Counted from the stretch's first letter, positions 1-5,007 are shown. The stretch: 5,217 bases of DNA from Oscillospiraceae bacterium (GCA_900752625.1 CAADWC010000136.1:1-5217), one strand, 5' to 3'. Numbers and translations: made by a program. The notes: generated by a model from the sequence alone, not told the origin.

Positions 1-2
1 AG

Positions 3-509
3 ATCAAAAATGCCGAGATTTACGGCATAGACATATCAAAAAGCGCAGTGTCGCACTGCATGACAAGATGCAGACAGAAGGAACTTACCAATGTGAGCTT
101 TGCCGTCGCATCATCCTTCGAGCTTCCCTTTCGCGCGCTTTCGGCAGATCTTGTGGTTTCCGCATTTGCTCCAGTTTCAAACGACGAATATGCCAGAGTA
201 CTGAAAAAAGGCGGTTTTCTGGTTATAATTTCTCCCGCCGCAAGACATTTATACGGACTGAAAAGCGTGCTTTACGACGAGCCGTATGAAAACAGACCGA
301 ATGTTTACGGTCTCAGAAAGTTTGCAAAAACCGGTGAGGAGGAGATAACCTATACGGTAACTCTCTCTTCAAAGGAGGATATACAGAATCTTTTTGCTAT
401 GACTCCGTACTTCTATAAAACACCGGAGGAATCAAAGATCCGGCTTGAAGCGCTTGAAACACTTGAAACCGAATGCAGCTTCCTTATTGAAACCTACCGT
501 AAAAAATAA
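3..509 (+). CDS. rlmA: RlmA-family 23S rRNA (guanine-N1) methyltransferase, 3' part only
   Basis: The reading frame is open from base 3, so the true start lies left of the window; GTG at 48 is internal. The visible 168 residues carry the end of a class I SAM-dependent methyltransferase fold. GIDISKSAV (visible residues 8-16) is the acidic strand-2 SAM-binding motif. ASSFELPF is followed by DLVVSAFAP in the position of motif IV, then EYARVLKKGGFLVIISP and a RHLYGLKSVLYDEPYENRP segment typical of RlmA/RrmA. Family members N1-methylate G745 (RlmA-I) or G748 (RlmA-II/TlrB) of 23S rRNA; in Gram-positives the second type is usual, but the specificity and the N-terminal zinc-binding domain cannot be judged here. 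The C-terminus contains a perfect-frame 9-base near-tandem at 444-470 (three CTTGAA units, LEALETLET). TAA ends at 509, and no terminator separates it from the next gene. Confidence 0.82.
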   Translation: MKNAEIYGIDISKSAVSHCMTRCRQKELTNVSFAVASSFELPFRALSADLVVSAFAPVSNDEYARVLKKGGFLVIISPAARHLYGLKSVLYDEPYENRPNVYGLRKFAKTGEEEITYTVTLSSKEDIQNLFAMTPYFYKTPEESKIRLEALETLETECSFLIETYRKK

Positions 510-537
510 GCAAAAAACAAAAAGAAAGAAGGTGTTA

Positions 538-562
538 TCCATACCGTTATATGCGGTATGGA
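538..562 (+). promoter_or_regulatory. Perfect 9-bp hairpin over the start region of the glycosidase gene
   Basis: TCCATACCG (538-546) pairs without mismatch with CGGTATGGA (554-562) around a 7-base loop TTATATG. The upstream start candidate ATG 551 sits in the loop. The 3' arm covers most of the GGAG at 560-563, which lies 5 bases before ATG 569. A second Shine-Dalgarno-like AGAAGGTG (527-534) lies just upstream. If the hairpin folds, that site is brought to about 9 unpaired bases from ATG 569. There is no following T run, so this is not a typical intrinsic terminator. A translational-control or spacing role is inference. Confidence 0.6.
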
Positions 563-568
563 GCGGAC

Positions 569-1540
569 ATGAACAAGGATTTATTCTGTAAAGGATATAC
601 GTGGGGGTTTTTCGCTCCAAGCGGAACCATGCAGACCGAAGCTGCAGAAAGATCAATGGAAAGACTGGCTTCAAACGGCTTAAACTGGATATGCATTCCC
701 GTAAACGCATGGCAGGAAACATTTGCAAGCACTAAGGTTTTCTGCGATTACGAAAGAACTCAGACCGACGACGATGTGATCTTTGCTATAAAAAAGGCAA
801 AATCGCTGGGTTTGAAGGTTTGCCTGAAGCCTATGGTAAACTGCTTTGACAGGGCATGGAGAGCAAGGATCGACTTTCCTTCCGAAAATCCGGAATACTG
901 GGACAAATGGTTCAGATCGTATACAGCTTTTATGCTGCATTACGCCTCAATTGCAGAAAAAACCGGGTGTGAAATGCTCTGCACCGGGTGTGAAATGGCA
1001 GGAATGGACAAGCAATCTGACAGGTGCAGAAAAATGATCGCAGAGGTACGAAAGGTCTACGGCGGCATTATTATGCATAATATCAATCACGGCGACGAGC
1101 TTCGCTTTGATTGGCTGGAAGCTGTGGACGTTATAGGTATTTCCGCTTATTATCCCGTTACGGATGAAAGCGACCGCAGCCTGGAACGAATGATAAAGGA
1201 ATTTGAGAAGCGTACTGTTGTTTTGGAAAAGGCTCACAAGCATTACGGAAAGCCTATCATGTTCGCTGAAATAGGTATGCGAAACGAACAGGGCTGTTCC
1301 CAGTATCCCTGGGATTTTCATAACAGACCCGAAAAGCCCTCCGATGAGCAGGAACAGGCTGATTTCTACGAAGCAGCAATGACTTCCACATGGAACAAGG
1401 ACTGGTTTTGCGGTTACTTCTGGTGGGACTGGAAGGCGGTTCTCCCTCCGATCGAAAAGGCAAAGTATAACCGTGATTTTACCATATACGGTAAGAAGGC
1501 CGAGCAGGTGCTGAAAAAATGGTACGGCAAAAACGACTGA
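569..1540 (+). CDS. Glycoside hydrolase family 113-like (mannanase-type) intracellular enzyme
   Basis: A 323-residue protein, close to the usual single-domain (beta/alpha)8 size of GH113. Features in order: GYTWGFF (9-15), an I-P-V-N-A-W strand end (about 43-48), LKVCLKPMV (82-90), CTGCEM with the likely acid/base Glu142, ISAYYPV (191-197), KPIMFAEIGM with the likely nucleophile Glu234, and an aromatic FWWDW (284-288) near the C-terminus. Glu assignment is by analogy with the two Glu residues of characterised GH113 beta-1,4-mannanases. There is no signal peptide or membrane segment, so it should act in the cytoplasm on imported oligosaccharides; the substrate is not proven. An in-frame ATG at 551 would add six residues. 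I prefer 569 because GGAG lies 5 bases before it, whereas 551 is about 16 bases from AGAAGGTG and sits in a hairpin loop. It lies 59 bases after the methyltransferase stop, possibly in the same transcript. Confidence 0.85.
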   Translation: MNKDLFCKGYTWGFFAPSGTMQTEAAERSMERLASNGLNWICIPVNAWQETFASTKVFCDYERTQTDDDVIFAIKKAKSLGLKVCLKPMVNCFDRAWRARIDFPSENPEYWDKWFRSYTAFMLHYASIAEKTGCEMLCTGCEMAGMDKQSDRCRKMIAEVRKVYGGIIMHNINHGDELRFDWLEAVDVIGISAYYPVTDESDRSLERMIKEFEKRTVVLEKAHKHYGKPIMFAEIGMRNEQGCSQYPWDFHNRPEKPSDEQEQADFYEAAMTSTWNKDWFCGYFWWDWKAVLPPIEKAKYNRDFTIYGKKAEQVLKKWYGKND

Positions 1541-1687
1541 TACCGCTTCATAAAACCCTGTTTTCTCAAAACAAGAAAACTTGAACCAACATCGCATGCA
1601 GAGCAGAACAAGTCTAATAACTCGGATGTGTGTTTCTCTGTAGTTTTATTGTATATCTTTAATAAGCTTTAAACAATCATAATTGTA

Positions 1688-1726
1688 CATAAATAAAGAG
1701 AGAACAAGCAAAATACCTGTTCTCTC
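1688..1726 (-). terminator. Intrinsic terminator of the minus-strand large RNA
   Basis: GAGAGAACA (1698-1706) and TGTTCTCTC (1718-1726) form a perfect 9-bp stem with an 11-base loop. Read on the minus strand the stem is followed by TTTATTTATG (1697-1688), a T-rich release tract. Read on the plus strand it is followed by ATTATATAC, a poor tract. It therefore mainly stops minus-strand transcription, though it may also limit read-through from the glycosidase gene. Confidence 0.75.
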
Positions 1727-1782
1727 ATTATATACAATATTTAATTAAACTGCATATTTAAATACTGTCATACTACTTAGTA

Positions 1783-2690
1783 CATCGGATTCACTCCACA
1801 CTGAATTAAGTTACTTGTCAACAGCACCTGTATAAACCCGGGAATTCAATACCCGCTATACTATTCACCTTTGCTGCTGCACTCACCAAATCTACTTCAT
1901 TTGGTCATCTGCCAAAAGCCTTACGGCTCAAAACCTAAACCATTGGAATTACACCTTTCAGTAATTTTGATTTGACTCTTAATTACTTAAACCATCGGAC
2001 TCAACCCTTCAAGTAATTTTATCTACCATAGAGGTATCATACCATTGGACTCATACCTTTCGTATAAATTAAATTCCAAAAGGAACAAATATCAAAATCA
2101 AGCTAAAGTTTCTGGCGGACTCACTCCAATCTTTTAAATATTCAAGCGCCTTGTGCACATTCTAATCATAATGCACCACTCCTGTAGAAACTTTATTCTT
2201 TAACCCTGCGACCAGCTTCACAGCTTCGCTTCAATTTAAATTCTTAGGCGGACTCACTCCCGTCTTTCAAATATTAAATCGTATTTTAAAGTACCTCAAT
2301 CGCAAACCTGCAGTTTTAAAACTGCTAAAGCTTTAAGTTTACATTGGACTCACTCTTTCAAGTTATTTTAAAAAATCCCTCGAAAAACTTGAACTGTGCA
2401 TTGGAAACACTCCTAACTAAAATTTATTCAGAAACCTCTTGAAGAAAATCATAACAATTTCTCCTTTCGTATTATCTGAACTATTAAATTGTAATTTCAG
2501 AGTATCCAAACTTGTATAAACTTATTTGTCAATCTACCGCGAAACCCTCGAATCTATATTTTTAAAACCATATATCCGGTTTGAGTTTATCAGTCTTTAC
2601 ACCTGAGTTGTCACTCGATTTTTTCAGATTCTGCCGAGTCTCGGGATACTCTGGCCAATCTCTACTGCGTCCATGGGACTCGCTCCTTCC
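1783..2690 (-). repeat. Array of diverged GGAGTGAGTCC-(R)ATG repeats
   Basis: Minus-strand copies, given as core then next codons. 1797: GGAGTGAATCC, ATG TAC TAA. 1954: GGTGTAATTCC, ATG GTT TAG. 2006: GGGTTGAGTCC, ATG GTT TAA. 2056: GGTATGAGTCC, ATG GTA TGA. 2127: GGAGTGAGTCC, then GCC. 2183: GGAGTGGTGCATT, ATG plus 10 codons. 2260: GGAGTGAGTCC, then GCC. 2355: AGAGTGAGTCC, ATG TAA. 2413: GGAGTGTTTCC, ATG plus 11 codons. 2686: GGAGCGAGTCC, ATG plus 15 codons. The best pair is 2114-2142 versus 2247-2275 (26 of 29 bases identical). 1937-1968 versus 1989-2020 match at 25 of 32, and 1991-2020 versus 2340-2369 at 23 of 30. Copies are about 50-95 bases apart apart from 2686, which is more distant. 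A weak echo (ATTAGTCCGACG) lies near 2877-2888. The GG...CC ends of the core could close a small hairpin. Confidence 0.75.
2417..2452 (-). other. Candidate 11-codon ORF with a canonical ribosome-binding site
   Basis: On the minus strand AAAGGAG (2467-2461) lies 8 bases before ATG (2452-2450), which opens MIFFKRFLNKF and stop TAG at 2417. This is the best Shine-Dalgarno in the RNA. In the same frame, just past the stop, another SD-like TTAGGAG leads to ATG 2401 and a 12-residue ORF ending at 2363. A further in-frame SD-like repeat then gives ATG TAA at 2344-2339. The peptide is short, hydrophobic and basic, as are some type I toxins and leader peptides, but length alone makes chance possible. 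No function is assigned. Confidence 0.25.
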
Positions 2691-2815
2691 AAATCATTAT
2701 TAAGCTTAGCAACGGTCCCCTGCCGTTCCTGCTGAAAATTTCTGCACTGTATGAACTGCCCGATAATTCTCCGCCACCGCTTCGATTTAATCAAAGGTAC
2801 TCGGATTTTCCTCAA
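2624..2815 (-). other. 63-codon open frame in the 5' third of the large RNA, coding status unclear
   Basis: The frame is open from about 2857 to TGA at 2624. Only a TTG at 2815, with GAGGAG just 3 bases upstream, offers a start. The predicted chain is basic in its first half (KSKRWRRIIGQF) and ends with DLEGASPMDAVEIGQ, where G-A-S-P-M is the translation of the repeat core GGAGCGAGTCC-CATG. Upstream, other frames hold further short charged stretches (for example KRKAKAEAELVRREGSD). That could mean a frameshifted, decayed gene. I do not recognise a family. It may equally be a by-product of a less AT-rich structured RNA. Confidence 0.2.
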
Positions 2816-3038
2816 AAGCTCCTCTGCACTGAGACTCTGTGCTGAACCTCTGCCTTAATCTCTGTCAGATCCCTCTCGTCGGACTAATTCAGCTTCAGCT
2901 TTTGCCTTTCTTTTCAAGAAACCTATCTGAAAATAAACCTGTGATATTCAATCGGCATCCCTTTCGACATATCGTCTACTTTCTGAGATAAATTTCTCTG
3001 AAGATTTGCTTTTTTGGTATTTCCTTTTCCTTGTCTAT

Positions 3039-3067
3039 ACTATACCACACTTTTTGTACATTGTCAA
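3039..3067 (-). promoter_or_regulatory. Consensus sigma-A promoter for the large minus-strand RNA
   Basis: The minus strand reads TTGACA (3067-3062), a 17-base spacer ending TGTGG, and TATAGT (3044-3039), giving an expected start near 3032. The -35 is perfect, the -10 is one base from consensus, the spacing is ideal, and a TRTG extended -10 element is present. AT-rich DNA with A/T runs lies just upstream (3068-3110), as an UP element would. Confidence 0.85.
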
Positions 3068-3125
3068 TAGTTTTTTTCAAAAAAACGCAAAATAAATTAT
3101 TTAATATTGCCTTTACATTATGTGC

Positions 3126-3154
3126 TTGACTTTCATTGCCAATAGTAGTATAAT
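3126..3154 (+). promoter_or_regulatory. Sigma-A promoter of the DUF1292 gene
   Basis: TTGACT (3126-3131), 17 bases, then TATAAT (3149-3154). The expected start near 3161 leaves a leader of roughly 110 bases before ATG 3270. It is divergent from the large-RNA promoter, with about 58 bases between the two -35 boxes. Confidence 0.85.
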
Positions 3155-3269
3155 AAATATGTTGCGGTGCTTAAATTAAAAACATCTTTAGTAGAGCATC
3201 GTATAAATACAGGCTGTTAGAACAACATTAAAATCGGTTTCTATGTATTGAACCGTGCGGAGGTACGCT

Positions 3270-3596
3270 ATGTCTGAAGAATATACCCCTGACCTTTATA
3301 CGCTTGAGGACGAGGACGGGCACGAGCAGATATTTGAAATGCTTGACGCCATGGAATATGAAGGCGAAAAATATTACGCCCTGACTCCCTACTATGAAAA
3401 TCCCGAGGAAACTCTTGGCGACGACGGCGAGGTCGTTATACTCAAATCCGATTTTGACGGTGACGAAGAGATTATGGTCTCTATTGACGACGACGAGGAA
3501 TACGAACGTATCGGAAACATCTTCATGAAAAGAATCGAAGAAATGTTTGAGTTTGACGATGAAGAAGATAACGACGGACATTCAACGTATTCCTGA
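3270..3596 (+). CDS. DUF1292 family acidic protein (YrzB-like)
   Basis: A 108-residue, strongly acidic protein with no signal peptide or membrane segment. The DUF1292 pattern is visible: an N-terminal TLEDEDGHEQIFEMLDAMEYEG segment, then EKYYALTPY, then EVVILKSD (about 55-62), then a DEEIMVSIDDDEEYERIGNIF segment (about 66-86) and an Asp/Glu-rich tail. The family has no established biochemical role. In Bacillus it sits in the alaS-yrzL-yrrK-yrzB cluster, but here it stands alone behind its own promoter, between two non-coding RNAs. ATG 3270 is chosen because GGAGG (3259-3263) lies 6 bases upstream; an earlier in-frame GTG at 3255 would overlap that site. No clear terminator follows, so transcripts may run into the next RNA. 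Confidence 0.85.
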   Translation: MSEEYTPDLYTLEDEDGHEQIFEMLDAMEYEGEKYYALTPYYENPEETLGDDGEVVILKSDFDGDEEIMVSIDDDEEYERIGNIFMKRIEEMFEFDDEEDNDGHSTYS

Positions 3597-3608
3597 CGTA
3601 TAGCTTAT

Positions 3609-3637
3609 TTGACTTGTCAATCGGTATGCTGTACAAT
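3609..3637 (+). promoter_or_regulatory. Upstream tandem promoter P1 of the compact RNA
   Basis: TTGACT (3609-3614), 17 bases, then TACAAT (3632-3637), with a start expected near 3644. The -35 lies inside a 12-base palindrome TTGAC-TT-GTCAA (3609-3620), which could act as an operator. The spacer end ATCGGTATGCT closely matches ATCGGTGTGCT of the second promoter 61 bases downstream, so the two look duplicated. Confidence 0.6.
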
Positions 3638-3669
3638 TTTTTATAGCGTATTTTGCACATAATTACCTA

Positions 3670-3698
3670 TTGATATTTTTGCATCGGTGTGCTATACT
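3670..3698 (+). promoter_or_regulatory. Proximal promoter P2 of the compact RNA
   Basis: TTGATA (3670-3675), 17 bases, then TATACT (3693-3698), with a TGTG extended -10 element. The expected start is near 3705, about 16 bases before the structured part of the RNA. Confidence 0.8.
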
Positions 3699-3704
3699 AT
3701 ATAC

Positions 3705-3973
3705 AGAAAAAATAAATACAGACTCACTGCCTTGTACGATCAAGTGCGGTTTTATAAATCCAACACATTTTATAAGGGAACTTTGCTCCGAAAGCGGATT
3801 GCAGACCTCCCGACCCGGACCGCTCAGGCTGATTCGGGCTACGGACGAAGGGAGCGTGAAACCTAGGGCTGGTACCCACCTGCTTGAGGCGGGTTTTATT
3901 CGCTGCACGACGGCAAGGCGGTCTACATTCAAAAAATTATCCGAGAGATTTTATCCCTCGGATTTTTATTTTT
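3705..3973 (+). ncRNA. Structured non-coding RNA, raiA motif-like (6S RNA as alternative)
   Basis: Promoters upstream and a strong terminator downstream bound a roughly 270-nt transcript. A closing stem joins 3726-3734 (ACTGCCTTG) to 3914-3922 (CAAGGCGGT), 9 bp with one wobble. Inside, a TTTGC...GCAGA stem (3782-3786 with 3801-3805) carries TCCG-AAAG-CGGA (3787-3798). CTCCC (3807-3811) can pair with GGGAG (3850-3854) around CCCGGA/TTCGGG (3814-3819 with 3832-3837). ACCCACCT/AGGCGGGT (3874-3881 with 3887-3894) forms another stem with one mismatch. This compact multi-stem layout, with GGGAACTTTGC and GGGCTACGGACGAAGGGAG segments, matches my memory of the raiA motif RNA of Firmicutes. 6S RNA is possible but should be more rod-like. 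The 108-codon open frame lying across it starts before the RNA and is not a gene. Confidence 0.65.
3931..3973. terminator. Bidirectional intrinsic terminator
   Basis: ATCCGAG (3939-3945) pairs perfectly with CTCGGAT (3957-3963) around an 11-base loop. On the plus strand TTTTTATTTTTAT follows, ending the compact RNA. On the minus strand AATTTTTT (3938-3931) follows, ending transcripts from the converging reductase gene after an untranslated tail of about 100 bases. Confidence 0.9.
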
Positions 3974-4035
3974 ATATGCGTTTTTTCTGTTGTTGAATAA
4001 CTGTACAACGCCCATGATATAACGCATCAACCGTC

Positions 4036-5007
4036 TTAAAGTATATTTTCAAGGAACGCCACCGTTCTCGCGTCATATTTCAGATCCTGCGCAGTCATAT
4101 CCTCTTCAAGCTGCCAAAGTTTGGATACTGCAAATACGGACGAAACGAAAAACGGCTGACTGTTCAGATAGCCAAGCGGAACGACCGCCGGCGAATCTCC
4201 CGTCTTCAGACTAAGCTCTTTTACTCTTGCAAGCCTTGCCAGATTAGCCGTACTTGTGAACTGTCCCTCAGGCAGCTTTGCCGCCGACAAATCACCCTTT
4301 GCAAATTTTGCAAAAAAGCCTTTTGCCTGCGGGGTAAAAGCCATTACCGGAAAATTGTGTTTTCTGTACCAGTTGTATTCCCACATATTCATGCAGACAA
4401 GCGTCGGATCACCGAAAGTGTCAGTACTGGAATGAGCCAGACTGTAATTGATCTGACTAACCCTGAAAGGCTCCATGTCGTGCGCTTCGGCATAGCAGTT
4501 TGCTATTTCGATACGGCTTGTTGTCCAGTTGGAAGCGCCTATAAATCTGACCTTTCCGCTTTCCACAAATTCATTGAGAACCGGCATGATCTCAGAAACC
4601 GGAATCTTCTCATCGTCTCTGTGCAGAAAATATATGTCAATATAATCGGTGCCAAGACACTCCAGACTTCTTTCAAGATCATAACGCAGCGATTCGGGAT
4701 CAAGCCGCGAAACGGACATATCTCCGGCTTCCGGATGTCCGCCCTTTGTGGATATTATTATATTTTCACGGCAGCCTCTGGATTTGAGCCACCTTCCTAT
4801 TACCAATTCGCTTGAATCTTCCCCGCCCTCAATCCAGGAGCAGTAAACTCTTGCGGTATCTATACACGAACCGCCAAGCTCCACATATCTGTCAAGAAGC
4901 TTGAAATAAGCCTCGTCGTTATCATGTCTGTCAAAATTAGCCGTTCCCAGCGTAAGCGCCGGAAGCTTCAAAGAAAAACGGCTGTTTTTTATTTCAAAAG
5001 TAAACAC
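4036..5007 (-). CDS. Aldo/keto reductase
   Basis: A 323-residue NAD(P)H-dependent reductase of the AKR fold (usual family length), predicted cytoplasmic. LTLGTANF lies near the N-terminus. The catalytic tetrad reads Asp50 (CIDTARVY), Tyr55, Lys88 (ISTKGG) and His129 (YFLHRDD). The family helix/strand patterns follow: LERSLECLGTDYIDIY, then GKVRFIGASNW, then VSQINYSL. The C-terminal cofactor loop is atypical: AVSKLWQLEED replaces the common P-G-(A/S)-R segment, so cofactor preference is uncertain. The start is GTG (5007-5005), supported by GGAAGGTG with AAGG ending 7 bases upstream; the next in-frame Met is residue 97, too late. TAA ends at 4036. The substrate cannot be named. It is transcribed alone toward the compact RNA and shares its terminator. 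Confidence 0.9.
   Translation of the reverse strand: MFTFEIKNSRFSLKLPALTLGTANFDRHDNDEAYFKLLDRYVELGGSCIDTARVYCSWIEGGEDSSELVIGRWLKSRGCRENIIISTKGGHPEAGDMSVSRLDPESLRYDLERSLECLGTDYIDIYFLHRDDEKIPVSEIMPVLNEFVESGKVRFIGASNWTTSRIEIANCYAEAHDMEPFRVSQINYSLAHSSTDTFGDPTLVCMNMWEYNWYRKHNFPVMAFTPQAKGFFAKFAKGDLSAAKLPEGQFTSTANLARLARVKELSLKTGDSPAVVPLGYLNSQPFFVSSVFAVSKLWQLEEDMTAQDLKYDARTVAFLENIL

Larger units (their letters stand above)
1688..3032 (-). ncRNA. Candidate large non-coding RNA (about 1.34 kb) with repeated SD/ATG motifs
   Basis: The stretch lacks any convincing gene on either strand but has both ends of a transcription unit on the minus strand: a consensus promoter at 3067-3039 and a T-tailed hairpin at 1726-1688. 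The predicted start is near 3032. Structural signs on the minus strand include GCGA-AGCT-[GTGA]-AGCT-GG-TCGC (2229-2208), an 8-bp stem with a GG bulge and a GNRA loop. AGCC-[GTAA]-GGCT (1928-1917) is a second GNRA-capped stem. AACGG/CCGTT (2727-2711) and AAACC/GGTTT (2582-2565) form 5-bp stems. GCAGTTTTAAAACTGC (2325-2310) is a perfect palindrome, and AATTACTT/AAGTAATT (2018-2011 with 1988-1981) is an 8-bp stem enclosing one repeat. The 3' two thirds carry about ten diverged copies of a GGAGTGAGTCC motif; the 5' third (2600-2900) is visibly less AT-rich. I do not recognise a known class: it is longer than OLE, ROOL or GOLLD as I know them, and those are not built from such repeats. A decayed coding region is the main alternative. 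Confidence 0.6.

Noticed and set aside
444..470. Three near-tandem 9-base CTTGAA units in the methyltransferase gene
   Set aside because: Only three units, in frame and encoding a plausible helix (LEALETLET); ordinary codon repetition is the simplest reading.
1560..1580. GTTTTCT/AGAAAAC hairpin after the glycosidase stop as a terminator
   Set aside because: The stem is 7 bp and AT-rich and no T tract follows, so it is too weak to call.
947..1597. 216-codon minus-strand ORF opposite the glycosidase
   Set aside because: Antisense shadow; the plus-strand frame has clear GH113-type motifs and catalytic residues.
1787..2686. CRISPR array
   Set aside because: The repeats are short, strongly diverged and irregularly spaced (about 50-95 bases in the main array, more to the last copy), spacers are partly related to each other, and no cas gene is present.
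1787..2686. CsrB-like sponge RNA with repeated GGA motifs for CsrA
   Set aside because: GGA does recur in possible small hairpins, but the conserved element is much longer than a CsrA site and is coupled to ATG and stop codons; nothing here points to CsrA. Kept only as a distant option.
1688..3032. IStron, group II intron or TnpB/IscB guide RNA
   Set aside because: No transposase, nuclease or reverse transcriptase frame, no domain V-like hairpin recognised, and no terminal inverted repeats seen.
3255..3269. GTG at 3255 as start of the DUF1292 protein
   Set aside because: It overlaps the strong GGAGG site that serves ATG 3270, and no SD precedes it.
3670..3996. 108-codon plus-strand open frame over the compact RNA
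   Set aside because: Its start lies in the promoter region, it lacks an SD, and it runs through the closing stem and terminator hairpin; the peptide is not protein-like. The non-coding RNA explains the region.
4357..4815. 152-codon plus-strand ORF opposite the aldo/keto reductase
   Set aside because: It is an antisense shadow of a well-conserved enzyme gene with a complete catalytic tetrad; no SD or family resemblance.
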